In this document: positions 21,878 to 33,836 of the stretch, one piece after another
How positions within the stretch are numbered: position 1 is the first letter of the stretch
How the letters are laid out: every line of letters begins with the position of its first letter
From: Puccinia triticina
Taxonomy: Eukaryota > Basidiomycota > Pucciniomycetes > Pucciniales > Pucciniaceae
Length of the DNA stretch: 64,000 bases
Assembly: GCF_026914185.1 (NCBI RefSeq)
Contig: NC_070565.1
Location: forward strand, 2,356,001 to 2,420,000
Reading direction: 5' to 3'
Position numbers and translations under genes: made by a program
Notes under the pieces: generated by a model
Databases searched by the model: none
Told to the model about the DNA's origin: nothing
The model's input: the letters and a program-made list of their open reading frames with translations, nothing else

Positions 21878-22724
21878 CTATCCTGGCTTTTCTTTTTTGG
21901 TTGGTCTTTCTTCTTTGATGTTTGGCTTGTCAATGATCTGATTGTTGCTTTTCTTGATTAATTTCAAACGAATCTTGAACTCCCCGGATGCTTTTTGTTT
22001 GAGATTGGCTGCGTGTCCCGTTCCAGAAATGGCGCTAACACTCTCTTGGGGCAGACTGACCGCACTCTTGCGCTTCTTTGTAGCCACGATGTCCTCAGCA
22101 GCATGTGGAGATGTCACCTCAAGTGCTTCCTTGTCTGCAACGGCCTTGATTTGCTGATCTTTGCCTGTCAGACGGTCTTCAATTGCTGGAATCAGTGCTT
22201 CACTTGGTGGAATCAGAGGATTTAATTGTTGACGAGTTGGCCCAGATGTGCAAATGCTATTGATACAGGCGCTCCTTTGTTGTCACAGGCAATATTTGCC
22301 ACGCTATTGGACACAAATTCCTCGTTGCTTGAATATTACGGTTGGGAGTAGAACACCCAGCTTGTGTGAGGTGCGCGTCCAGCAATTGTGCTATGCTCTG
22401 GACTGATCAGCCAAGCAATTCCACCATTCTTGCGGTTGTTGTGCATCCATACACCTGAGATGTCACCAACATTCTTGAGCATTTTGCACCAGTAATTCAC
22501 CCTGTTCCAAAATCTGTGAGAGAGAAGGGTGTACGTGACACCATGGAAATCCAACTTGAGGAGAAAGTCCAATCCATGAACATTTGCTGCTCATCTTCAT
22601 CAAATATTGTTGCCACTTGCACAAACATGTGCAAGTGTTGGGGTGGCCCCCAGTTCAAAACAGACAAGACTGACTTTTCAATGAGGTGGTGGGGTTTGTC
22701 TTTCTTCCTCTTTGTGGGGCACAC
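21878..22724 (-). pseudogene. Unknown protein remnant, two frames
   Basis: One minus frame (22336-22572) reads YTLLSHRFWNRVNYWCKML, then VGDISGVWMHNNRKNGGIAW and APHTSWVFYSQP. A further frame (21878-22117) is lysine-rich (IVATKKRKSAVSLPQESVS). An upstream frame (22497-22724) includes DEDEQQMFMDWTF, which leads into the first after a shift. The first block resembles a protein I associate with multicopy rust families, but I cannot name it. It is broken by stops and shifts. Confidence 0.3.
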
Positions 22725-22920
22725 CTTTCAGACAAGGCCAGAGATTGACGCAATTCAGTCCATTGACCAAGTCGTCAACAGCTTTTGGACCAAACAAGGT
22801 ACCAAAGCTGAAGATTCAAAAGTTTCCTATTGTATTTGCAGGACAGTGATGTCTTGGCTTCCACAAAGATGGGGCTGCTCTTGACCTCCAGATGAACTTC
22901 AAATGATCCCGTGTGGATAT

Positions 22921-23069
22921 TGGTAAACGTGAAGAGTGATGTGGAAGAAATAATGAATATAATGCATGAATGGAGAATAAGCTCTACAGCTTATTCTCCG
23001 AAGGCATAGGTATGGTCTTTGAGGTAGGCAAGTATCACTAATTGTAACCTAAGTGATGAGGTTACAACA
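22921..23069 (-). repeat. Copia 2 terminal repeat (3' LTR), about 149 bp
   Basis: A purine tract on the minus strand (AGGCGAGGGGGTGGC, 23070-23084) is followed by TGTTGTAACC at 23069, the same LTR start as in copia 1. Like copia 1 it begins with a hairpin (GTAACCTCATCACTTAGGTTAC) and contains a CACATCACT word near its end. The inner boundary at 22921 (TTTACCA) is inferred. No 5' LTR copy was found above 28060. Confidence 0.45.
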
Positions 23070-23366
23070 GCCACCCCCTCGCCTAGACTCAAGACACTAT
23101 CTACAAAATGGAAAGAAAGAGAAAAAAAATGAAAAAATGGATGAAACAGCAATGAGAAAGAAGAAGAAAGAAAAGAAAAAAAAATGACATCAGAGAGAAG
23201 TGGGATAGGAGTAGAAACAAGACGGGACAAAAGGGGAAAAAGAAAGAAAAGAAAGGAAAAAAAAAGGCAGAAACATAAAAGGAAAGATTGGACCACGGCA
23301 CGGTTGAGCAGGACAGAGATTTGACGGTAAGGGTTAGCCAGGGTGAAGAAGAAAACCCCACATTTT
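23070..23366 (-). other. Copia 2 3' non-coding region, polypyrimidine tract
   Basis: Between the end of RNase H and the terminal repeat, about 200 bp are almost pure purine on the plus strand (pyrimidine on the element's coding strand), roughly 23100-23280. Apparent open frames here are low-complexity artefacts. The tract may affect RNA stability or folding, but that is speculation. Confidence 0.5.
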
Positions 23367-26300
23367 TCAAAACAATTCTGGAGGAAGGCTCTTTGTAAAT
23401 ATGTCAGCTTTTTGCTTGCCGGTGGGAATCCATGTCATTGTTGTTAGTTTACGGTAAAGCGCTTCATTAGTGATGTAAAAATCTCTGTCTGTGTGTCTGG
23501 TTTGCTTGTTTGCAGCATCATCTGTCCCCACTTTGACAGCGGATTGATTGTTGCAGTCTATATGACCTACCAAATTGACTTTCAAGATGGCAAACCCACA
23601 GAGTATGGCATGTGGCGGCCCTGAGTGCCATGTATTCCACATGGCAGGTTGAAGCCGCTACTGATGCCTGCCAGCGCGCCACCCAAAGAATCGGGCATCC
23701 TGAAAATTGAATCAGCACACCAAAAGAAGAGCGCAAGAATTCCTCACCCCACAAAGCGTTGCAATATGTCCAAAGAGCCTTGTCATCTGTCGTTGGAAAA
23801 AGGCACAAACAATGTTCAGTATTACCAGCCAAATAGTTCACCAAATGTCTCAGCCCTTTCCAGTGGCTGACACTCGGTTTGGCAGAGAACCGTGCCAGAT
23901 AGTTGACTGCAAATGCTATACATCCCGACAATGTGAAGATATTTTGAAGAAGTAGATGGGTCACCCTCTTCCGTAGGGGCATTGAAATTTGGCGGTAGAG
24001 GAGTCTTTGCTGTCTGGACCCCATCCCACTCTTCATCAAGAATGGTCTTAATGAGTTTGGGTTGAGTCAGAATGAAACCGGCACTAGTCCGCTCGATGTT
24101 CAAACCAACAATGGAGTCCAGCTGATGACTCCACTTAATCTTCAGGACATCTTTCAGATCTTGCTCCAGCTTTCTCATCAGAGATTCACTGGACGCCGTA
24201 ACTCCTCTGTTGTCAACATGAATCCAAATCACCCCGGATTCCTTTTTGTGGCGCAGGATATATAAGCTGTTGTCATATTGCAAAGGCGAATAACCCAATT
24301 TGTCGAGTATAGCCCAAAGGTGCAACCACCAGCAGCGCGCTGCTTGGCGCGTCCCGTACAGGGCCTTTTTTAGCAGGAAACCATAGCCTTTGGGGACATT
24401 AACACCGTCAGGTGGCTTAACTCAGACCTCCTTGTCTATCAGGGAGTTAAGATAAGCCACCACGAAGTCTAAACTGTGCACTGGCCAGTCAAATTGCGCC
24501 GCTATAGAGAGTAAATGGCACAACAAGACAAATGTGGCTGTTGGCGCAAAAGTTTCATTGAAAACCTTTCCCGCAATCTGTTTGAACCCTTTAGCTACAT
24601 ACCGTGCTTTGAAACGGCACAATTGCCCATCAGCTCCTGTCTTCTTAGCAAAAACCCAGCGGCCGTCAAGTGGCTTGGTTCCTGCCGGCATCTTCTTTGC
24701 TTCCCAGACATCCATCTGTTGTAGATTGGATAGTTCTTCCGCTATTGCTTCAGCCCAATGCGACTGATCAACCGGTCTCATCGCTTGCTTGTAGGTTTTT
24801 GGAATGTCAATCCCGTAAAATGCACAGGACTGCAGGACTGCATCAATAAGCATTTCCTGATTTTTGAACTCCATCTCATTGATGAAATTCCCAAGAGAGA
24901 TAGACGGCTATGAAATTCACCAAGATTTTTTCTGGCAAATTCGATTCAGGAGCTGCAGTGGGAGGTTTTGCCTGTTGCAGTGTTACTCAAGGGACACTGT
25001 CCACGAAACGCACCATGGCAGAAGACACAAATTTGTTCTTGGCTGGCATATAGAACAGCCAGCCCTTGCTAGCCTCCAGGTGTGCCACCACATACGCCTC
25101 ATACACACGATCTTCCAGCTTGTTTTGCTTCTCCACTGGAATGTGGATGTAAGCCTTCAAACCAAAAATCCGGAAAGTGCTGAAACTGGGTGGTCTATCA
25201 AACATAGCCTTGTAAGGCGTCTTTCCTTTGCTTGCTTTATTTGGGATTCAATTCAGCACGTGGTTTGCCCACAGGAATGCATAATTCCAGAAGGTACGAG
25301 GTAATTGACTGTCACTTAGTACCGTCCTACCCATATCCGCCACCGTGCGGTTGAAACATTCTACTACCCCATTCTGGTAATGATGGTAGGGGAGAGAACG
25401 CTCTGCAATGATCCCTTTTTCTTGCAAAAAATTGGAGAATGCCTTGTTGGCAAACTCTCCCCCGTTATCGCTGCGCAGTATTTTGACTGAGTCACCAGTC
25501 TGGTTTTCGAGCTTCCTGATGATGTCAATACGCACATCATTTGCTTCAGACTTTGCTTTCAGGCTCTTGACGTAGGAGTACCCCGTCGCCACATCTCTAA
25601 GCGTCAAAACGTATTTAGCACCGTTGACTGATTCTACCGGGAAAGGCCCCATCAAGTCTGTGCATAAGATTCCCAGTTGACCTGGACTTCTCATAGAGCT
25701 GGTGATGGGATTCAGACTAGTGCTCTTACTGATGGCACACACCGGACAGTGGATTTTTCCGGGAGGCAGGTCTGATGGTAAACCAAAACCTAGCTTCTGC
25801 TTGATTAAGGATCGTATTTTACGCAGGCTAACATGTCCAAAAATTTGATGCCAAAAAAGAAGAACTTTTTCCGATTCAGTCAGAGACTCAGGTCTCCACA
25901 ACAAAGGATAAACCCTCTCAAACGGAGTGATAAAAGGATCATTTGGGGAGGAAAGTTTGGTGCTGCTTGTGGCACTCAAAGTCTGTGGGGTAGACAAGAA
26001 ATTTTCATTGTCATGGATAGCAGTCTGAGAATGCGGGAAAGAGACAGCTGGTTTTGATGAAACAGAAAAAGGAGAAGTAGAAGAAGATTTGGAAGAAGAG
26101 GAAGCAACAGATTGTAGAGAACTCGGAGAATCAGAGACCGTTGACAGAGGCACAAGTGGAGATGGGCGCGCGTCCAGTGTCCAAGACGTGGGCAAATGTT
26201 TAACCACTGGGTAGGGGATGCACCACCAATTCCGTACTCGCTCAAAAGGACAGAAAAAAACCAAAACATTGGCTTTGTTGAAGATATCGAAGAAATTGCT

Positions 26301-28023
26301 ACAGGTGTCATATTGAAACAACCAGTCAGCTTTCTGGAGGGCTGCGAGTGATATGAGAGTGGAACATGCCTGCTCACAGAACAACACGCCAGATATGACT
26401 ATGGTTGTGCCTCTTGGCCCTTGGAAGTGTAGCTTGCCCGCGCCAGATATGTAGGCCCCAGCTTCTGCTGTGTCTACGTTCAAAGCAATAGGTACTTTGA
26501 GCTGCCTGAAATTGTGGAGCAGACCCACCATCCCGGTGAGATGGTACGTAGCACCAGAGTCAACAATTGCTGAAGTACTTACGTCCAGTTCAGCCGTCAT
26601 GGCTCCAAAATCAATTTCAGCCACCCCATCCGGAAGGTCCGACACTTTGGCCTCCTTTGCAGAAGCCCCACCCCCCCGCTGATTTTCGGGACAAGACCAG
26701 AACTGTCCCGACTGTTGGCGTTGTGGGTGAGACTGTTGAGGTTGATAGCTGTCGGCCGGTCTGAATGGCTGCTGTTGATATTGGTGGGGCGGAGCTTGAG
26801 GCTGATTTTGAGCGGGAGGGTATGGCATTGGGTAATGCTGGAAGTATTGGTTTGGGTTGAACTGTTGATACTGTTGGAGAGCAGGAGGCGCTGGGAACTG
26901 GTGGTGGCCCGAAGGGAAAATGGGCAGCGGGTAGCCAGCCCCGATCATGGGGATGAACGGCGCCTGATGATATGGTAGGTGAGGCGCAATAGGACAGCAT
27001 CCCGGGCCCTTGTTGACGCCGGTTCACTGGGGTCAATCTGGCTCTTGTCGGACAGTCCCGCAGATAGTGTTTCGCATTGCCACACGCCCAGCAGCGGTTT
27101 GCTGTGACATGATAGAATTCGAGTGCGGCTGGCCAGTCGGATTTGGGTATGTCCGCCAAAAAGGCTATTTGATCAAAAGGGGGGATGTCAACGGAAGATT
27201 GGTGTATTGCGGGCCAATGGGACGTAGAGGATGATTGTGCGGTCGGTCTGGTGTGGTCGTCCTGGAGTTTGCAGGCTGTGAGGAGTTGAATCAGCTTGTC
27301 AAAATCCGGTGTGACGCAGCTGGACAATTTCTGGAGTTCGAGCTCAATCCTCCTGTCAAAATCTTGACCCAAAGCCGTGTCCTGACCAGTGCTGCTCTGT
27401 AAAATGAAACCCATAAACACGTCAACTGTGAGGTTGACTTTGAGGTTTTTCCATTTGGTTGCCAGATCCTTCAACTTCTCCTGCCGCTGTTGGGTTTCCT
27501 GAGTACTTAAGTCAATGAACCTGTAGAAAACATCCAATTGGGCCGCTTGGCTGATTGATTTGAACTTGTTGAACAGAAGCTCATACATGTCATGACACGA
27601 CGCCGCACCATGAACATCCGATTTGAGTGACTCGTGAATCATTGCAAGGAGAATGGCGCGTCCAATCTTTTCAAGTACCGAGTTTGACTTTGCCTTTGTG
27701 AAAAATTCCTTGTTGCTCAGGTGGATGCTGGCCTTCTTGCCGAGTTCACGGGACCACATCTCAAAGTTGGACCCGTCAGCTGCTAGGACATTTTTGGCCG
27801 GTATGTTGGAGGTAGCCGCATGTACGGCCTGACCAACAATCTTCGATTCTTCAAGCTGCGCCTTGGCCTCCGCAAGATTGGCCCCCCGCTGCGCTGCTGA
27901 TAGGTGCGGTGGGGCGTCCATGACTAAAGACGGTGGCGGTGGGTGATTTGGGGAGGGAGGAGATGGGGAAATGTTGATGTGGGTCAATTGGCTTCCTTCG
28001 CCTGAGGAAAGGGACATAGCCAC
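23367..28023 (-). pseudogene. Copia 2: long degraded Ty1/copia gag-pol
   Basis: Gag begins with ATG at 28023 and is open to about 27000, with a UBN2-like body and a zinc knuckle CWACGNAKHYLRDC. Near 26990 the frame shifts to a Q/P-rich linker, protease (AIVDSGATYHLTG, about 26555) and GAG-pre-integrase (LFWHQIFGHVSLRKI). Integrase follows with GILCTDLMGPF, ILRSDNGGEFANKAF and PYHHYQNGVVECFNR, showing the D, D and E positions. A stop follows at 25248 (ANHVLN), a second frame runs to 24987, and then come reverse transcriptase blocks (24422-24874, 23822-24325) and RNase H (DCNNQSAVKVGTDD, ADIFTKSLPP) to 23367. The RT active site reads IWIHVDNRG, with the second aspartate changed to asparagine. 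Only gag and the protease-integrase block are still long open frames. Confidence 0.9.
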
Positions 28024-28040
28024 TGAGATTTGTTCTTGGT

Positions 28041-28054
28041 CTTGCTATCAGGCC
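28041..28054 (-). other. Probable primer-binding site of copia 2
   Basis: Eighteen bases before the gag ATG on the minus strand lies CCTGATAGCAAGACC. It differs by one base over its first ten from TGGTAGCAAG, the primer site following the LTR of copia 3 at 55851. That makes it a likely initiator-Met-type primer site. The adjoining LTR is not recognisable. Confidence 0.35.
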
Positions 28055-28059
28055 ACAGA

Positions 28060-29660
28060 AGTTTTGAGGGGAAATGATTGAACCAAAAAATTTGGTATGT
28101 TGTAATCAAGAGCCACTAAGGAAAACATGCTTTGTTGATGAAAACAGGCGGGAAGGTAGCCAAGGATGGTGTCAAAACTATTGTGATAGATAGAAAGCCA
28201 ACCCAAGAGACGAGCGTTGAGAATACAATAGTGAGAGGGAATGCAGCCAAAAAGAGGTTACCAAAGAGCTGAATGATAGGGGAAAGTGGGCTGTAAAAAA
28301 GAGCTATGTTGAGAGAATGAAACAGAGAATGGTTTCTTGAGTAGTGGGGCAACAAAATTTACAAACATTTAGGAAGAACTATTGTGATAGCAAGACCAAT
28401 GCAATTGTGTCTTGGTGTAAGGTCAAAGAAATCTCCTCAGCCACGTAGCAAATCCAAGCCCAGTGTGAAATAACCTTGCTTGTATGGATAAGTTGTTGGT
28501 TCTACAAAGTAACAGAACAGAGTGCTAATTTTCAAGGTAATTTGTCAAGTTGGCAAATGGATTAAGGGTTTTGGGCCAAAGTTCCGGAATGCTGTGGATA
28601 ACAAACAAAGTATCAAAGCAAGCCTTCTTGTGATGAGCTGCTCTGCAATGTTTGAAGATTTGGGTGATGCGCCCAAAAGCAGTTTTGCCAGATGTCAATC
28701 AACATTCAAAAGTAGAGTTTTTCAGGCTTGTTGTGTATGTTGAGTAGGTCAAATCTTTTTCAGAATTGAAGGAAGATAATTCTTCAACTCAAGCATTAAC
28801 AGGAGCAATCTTGTGCTCCTTGTCCTTAGGGCACCACTTGTCAGCCTCAATGTAGATACAATTGTCCCCCAAAGGGATTGTGTTGATTTTTTCGAAGCAA
28901 TTGAGAAAATAAACAAGGCGGGAGGATCTGAGCTTGAGAGCGCAGATTGGTTGCCTGTGGAGTGAGTCTTACGGGTTGTGAGGAAGGGCGCAGTTGAGAA
29001 GTGAAGGGCTCCAGGTTGTCCAATAAGCAATCCAAAGCCAACAGCACCCTCAGGTTACCCAATCAACAAAATTCCTTGAGAGAGGTTATCTCCAGTTTGC
29101 CTGTTGAGCAACAGTGAGCTAATTTAGGAATGAGCTAAGGAGAAAAAGGAACCCACCGAGATGACTGCTGAAAGTCCATTTAAGAACCTGTCCCATGAGC
29201 CACTCTAGTGGGAATGTCCACCATGATCACACCGGCCCAAACCTCTCTGTACGGCTGGACTGGATTGTGCTTCTGACTTATTGTCATGCATGTTACATGA
29301 CAAGTCCAGAAGTTTTTCAGATAGATAGGTAATGCATTCCAATGGGAATCCAGAGATCCCTCAGCGCATCTTTTGTATCTATCTCAATCCTTTCCAGTCA
29401 TTCACCCAAAGCGCACATCCACAATTTTTCCTAAGCCTCCCGCCCACCCAAAATTAGTCAAAAGTATCATACTGATCAAAGGATTGGTACTCAAAGCAAT
29501 ACACCTTTTCTTCTAGGGGTTAATTACTTGATTTTGTGTAGTTTGCTTTTTGAATTAATTAGGAATTATATCACCAATCATTTATGCCGGTGCCAAATGG
29601 GGCCTTAAACTTGCAAGGTGGAATCAAATTGATATCTTGCAGTTATAACTGTAGGAAAAA
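28060..29660. other. No intact gene; one short conserved-looking minus frame
   Basis: At 28789-28960 the minus strand has an open frame of about 57 codons without an ATG: RLVYFLNCFEKINTIPLGDN, then CIYIEADKWCPKDKEHKIAP and a stop. Its composition looks protein-like and a possible splice acceptor (CTCCACAG) precedes it, so it may be a last exon of an unknown gene. The rest of the stretch shows no domain and no clear repeat. Confidence 0.3.
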
Positions 29661-29668
29661 GTTGACAA

Positions 29669-29832
29669 TCATGATGTTCAAAATTGCCCAAGTTTTTTTT
29701 ACATAACAGCATAAACTGTAATTTTGGCTGGGAGCTGTCACTTAAATTTTTCTGTTTGCTGACATCTCCCAGCCAAAATTGGCTTTTTGATTCTATGTAA
29801 ACAACTGCATGTGCAATTTTGAACACTATGAA
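29669..29832. repeat. 165-bp hairpin element
   Basis: The arms 29669-29740 and 29760-29832 are imperfect reverse complements. They share TGTTCAAAATTGC at the base and AATTTTGGCTGGGAG next to the 18-bp loop. The sequence is AT-rich and non-coding. It could be a MITE or a source of double-stranded RNA. No target duplication was found. Confidence 0.6.
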
Positions 29833-29849
29833 TTACACTAGGCAGATTG

Positions 29850-31390
29850 TTCTATCTCTTCTCATTTTTGTCAAAGCAGCTAGAAGCGCCTTTGTATGGA
29901 CAACATCTAACAGCTTGTAATTTCTGATGTACAGACAGTAACCACTTTCTGATGTACAGACCGTAACAACGCTGAAGGACGCACAACCAACTCAAGCTGT
30001 GGCTGCCTTCCTTGAGGATTAACTGGATTTGGAATATTACCTTGCGTTGTGTCAAATTATTCTTGTGTGCCCTTCTTGATCTCCAAAAGGTGGAGTCCTG
30101 GTGCCTCCCACCAGCCAGAAATGTCTTTAATGCTGCAATGGGGCCCAATAAACGTTTTTCTTTGGTCAGGATGATCAGCTATGACTCTGCTGGGAGGGCT
30201 GTCTTCACTGATATGATTTTAACTTTTGCAACTTGGCCCAAAGTGTTGCCTAAGGAGAATAAGACATCCAAGTTCAAGAGCACTGCATCATAGCTGATTT
30301 TCCCTTCCCACTTGGTGTATCTCAGTTCTGCCAAGCGTGCCAGACCCCAGAAGGCCACCAGACATAGATTGGCATGGCCATATGAAAATTTCTGCAGTTG
30401 AAGCCCATGTTGAAAATCAACAAAGCAGCTGCCATAGTGTCACATGGGGTTTTGGTGCTACCATTGCGCCACCCAGCCTGATGCTTTTAACATCAGATCA
30501 ATGTGCTCATTTTTAGCCAAAGGGTAGAGGGCCAAGTGAAATTGGTGCCAACCAATGTCAAATAGATCTTTCCCAAGTTCATGTGGAAAGTTGGTGGAGG
30601 TTGGTGGTATGAGAAATTTGCTTTTTGGCTATCAAGAGGGGGGGATTTGGGTTCACCTCACAAGGAGAGACATGGTTTCTTGTGTCCGGTCAGCTCCAGT
30701 GCTAACTGGGTGGGTATGACCATCTTGCTCACAGTTTCTGGGTCGGGGGGCATCTCTCCGTTTTGCTTTGGGCATGAAGGCCAAAGACATCTGCGTGTGA
30801 GGACAGTGGACTTATTGGTGTTATAAACTGTACATTAGGACATATTCAGATGAAGACGTGAAGCAGACAAGGGCCATACTAGGAAATGTTGTGAGGGATG
30901 GGAATACCTTGGAATAGATCAGCCTAGCTTAGATTTTGTTTCCTTCATTTTCTGCACTGTTTTTTGGTTTTTTTGGGAAGTGGTTTGGCAGAAACTTCCT
31001 GAGATGGCAGACAAGGAAAGCACTGCCTTGTTTAATATTTACGCACAGTGGATTGCAACATGTAAAATGATGGCAACGTGAGTATGGGGAAATATAGGGA
31101 AGCAAGAGAACAAATTGAGTTATCAAGCATTGCAGGTCCAAAATTGACCACACACTTAAGACAGAAAGGGATGGAGAAATGGCAATGATGCTTCACGGCA
31201 ACAAGAAAAGACAGCAAGAACCAGAGAGAGAATAATTTTATAAGAGAGAATGTATTAGCAAGGTTCATAGAAAGCACCATAAGACAATCTAATTACAATA
31301 AATCACCAACTACATTTTGATTGGTGTTGGATTCTAAATCTTCAATGATTTGACCTTTGTTGAGATCACTGAGTTTGCCGTCTTCACCTT
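29850..31390. other. No intact gene seen
   Basis: A minus frame near 30160-30300 reads AVLLNLDVLFSLGNTLGQVA, then a stop, then LGPIAALKTFLAGGRHQDST. This may be a remnant of an unknown protein. A short direct repeat of CTGATGTACAGACNGTAAC lies at 29923-29965. No other structure was recognised. Confidence 0.3.
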
Positions 31391-31391
31391 T

Positions 31392-33070
31392 TTATTTTAG
31401 AGAAATCCATCCTTTGGTGAGAGCTTGTAATATCCTTTGGGATGGGGTTATGAGCAATTTATTGACTGGCTGGCAAACCTCTGTTGCATGAAAATTCTTG
31501 GCATTCTGCTTGATTTCAATCTGAATCTTGGCCTCACGGAGCTTACTCAAGGCATTCTTTCCAGGCCATGCCCAAAAGTGCTTGCCACCAGCTGCATCTG
31601 TTTAAGGGGAGAAAACAAGTTAAGCTTGGTGCCAACACTTGATCTATTGCTGAATTACTGAGGAGGTCCAACATTTGGCGGCTTATCTCACTTTTATTTT
31701 TCTTGAGGGTGCCCATTGACAATGGCTGTATTCAGAGTGCTGCCAAGTGAATGAATATTTGAGTATGTACACTCACCTTGACAATATTGGGCACAGTTTT
31801 CTTGCCTGCTTCCCGCAAGTCTTCACCAGAACTACGGCCGGCTTGGTTAAGTTGGGGTTGACTACTTGGGTTTCAATCAGTTTCTTTGTGACTGGTCTTT
31901 GTTATAGCTCCACTCAATATTTCTTTGCAGACTGCCATCCCAGCAGCTAAAGTATGGAACTTTCCAATTGGATCACCACTGTGCCCAAGCATTTGAAGAT
32001 ACTCTTGTCCAAGCTTGGTACTGCCGTGGATGAATAGGTCTCCAGACAAGGAACCCATGCGGTGACGATGAATCCTTGAATTTCATGGCAGCCAGAAAGC
32101 TCATTTGTCTACAATATTTAAAGTGAACAACATTTTACTCATCATTCAACACTGCCTCATAGTCAAACAAAGAATAAGAAAACTGACACGCTCAATTGCT
32201 TCTTTAGCCCACCTCTGCACAAACGTGATACTCTTCTTGGTAGAGGCGCGTGTTAGTGCCTTATTAGCAACATCACATTTCCAAACGGTTTGAAAAATCC
32301 CATTTACAACATCCGTGGGTACATTGTCATGGATACTTTCAAGGTATTCCAGATCTTTATATTTGGCTTTTGTCTTGTTGTCAAACGTCTTCCACAACAG
32401 TCCAACATTTTTGCTCCTTTGTTTCAATGGGAGGATCTCTATGCAGGCAGTTGATTGTAACATTAGTATAACTTTGGCATGCAAGAAAAGGACACATTGA
32501 TGTAGACTCACTTTGAGGAAAGATTTCTCTTGCCATGGTATTGAAACGGCAGAAGTTGTTGTAACTCGTTGGTCCACACATTTGATTGAGCTGCCCAAGA
32601 AGGTATATGTATATTAAAGACACATGGATTTGATTTTTGATTGCGAAAATGTGCAGTTGACGTTTGAATTTGTTGTACAGACTATTGAGCTCTGGCTTGA
32701 GGTATGCTGGGAGCCACTTGATCTTTGCGTGAAGTGCCTCTTGTTTGCGTAAAGCATTGAGGTCCATTCCAACAATTTCCTCCATGATGTCTCCAGGAAG
32801 GGTTTCAAGGGGTTTTTCAGGACTGGAATCAACAATCCAGTCTTGAACGTGGATATCAACACTGCTGTTGGTTCCATTCTACTCAGTCAAATTCACGTGG
32901 TTGGATCCTTGATGTGGCGCACTGACATCTCCATTCAAAAGCTGAGGCTTGTATCCGTGAGACCGGGAATTATGAGGCCTTGGCGTCAACTGCATAGGAT
33001 CAATGTGTAGATTGGTGTTGGCGTGGGTAGTGGTAGCTGAATACTGAGGTTGGTGTTGAGCAAACGCCAT
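31392..33070 (-). pseudogene. Intron-bearing uncharacterised protein, degraded (rust multicopy type)
   Basis: The ATG is at 33070. The frame runs through a Q/H/T-rich N-terminus to an in-frame TAG (32879-32881). It continues in the same frame to MDLNALRKQEALHAKIKWLP, LHIFAIKNQIHVSLIYIYLL and GPTSYNNFCRFNTMAREIF. A 73-bp intron (32439-32511, GTGAGT..CATAG) joins in phase to RSKNVGLLWKTFDNKTKAKY and KDLEYLESIH. Later blocks are GCHEIQGFIVTAW, then GDLFIHGSTKLGQEYLQML in a shifted frame, and the C-terminus KHFWAWPGKNALSKLREAKI to RILQALTKGWISLK, with the stop at 31392. The middle YNNFCRF..LLWKTFD..YKD spacing resembles an HMG-box-like module. I recall a multicopy Puccinia family with this layout but cannot verify it. 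A premature stop plus at least one frameshift make it a pseudogene. Confidence 0.55.
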
Positions 33071-33836
33071 TCGCAGAAGGTGTTGGATCAGGCAAGGTTT
33101 TCAAGGTTGAAGTTCAGTTGTACATAGGGCATAAGGAATGGTGCATGTATTCAACATTATAATACAGTATTTTTACCAAAACCGTTACTACTCTTGCAAG
33201 GGCAGGGCCAGTGGTTGAGTGGCCGTGTTCTGGTGCGGGGGAGTAGCACTCTAGCCCACTTCACGCATACGCGCAAGCTAGGCTACATGACCTGCTTTAC
33301 AGTGTCCTCAGGTGTCCTTGGGAGGCTTGCGCTTTGCGCAAGGGGACCCTGCCCGCCCCTCAGAAGAGAGAAACTAAGTTTGTCCATTATCCGGGCCTTC
33401 ATTCATCCTTGATGATCTCTACCACTGGTTGCCCCTCATCCATTTGCACCCAGACAGACATCTGCACACACCCGCCTTGCCAACCACACCTGTCTGCCCC
33501 GCTCTTGGGCCCATTCAACAGCCACTGGTGATTTTGTTTTCTACCCGGTGCTGCACCCTGGATGGTTAAGGCAGCGCTGTCTTCCAGCCGGGGCGTTGTG
33601 GAGCTGGGTGTCCCCTGGCGGCGTTGTCCGTGTATGCCCTGCTCCCACCGGGGCCCTTGCTTGCAGGTTGGCCACCAGATGGCTCAGTCAACTCCGAAAT
33701 TTTTAGTCAATGAATAACTGCGGTTGAACTTTGGGGCAAGCTTTGGACAACCGCGGCAAACATAACACTCCGCCACCCATCAATAAACCACACTCCGTCC
33801 ACCCATCAATAAACCCACGATTTCACTACCTCACTA
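33071..33836. other. No gene seen
   Basis: The plus strand near 33205-33265 has a tRNA-like start (GCCAGTGGTTGAGTGGCCGTG) without a convincing B box or acceptor stem. Open frames at 33194-33531 have no recognisable domain. Confidence 0.35.

Noticed and set aside
22991..23370. Phenylalanine/leucine-rich 'membrane protein' frames at 23.0-23.4, 58.5-58.9 and 62.9-63.3 kb
   Set aside because: They are translations of polypyrimidine tracts in retroelement 3' regions and LTRs.
26950..27030. Programmed frameshift between gag and pol of copia 2
   Set aside because: The related copia 1 has the zinc knuckle and protease in one frame and I saw no slippery-site/pseudoknot arrangement, so a mutation is simpler.
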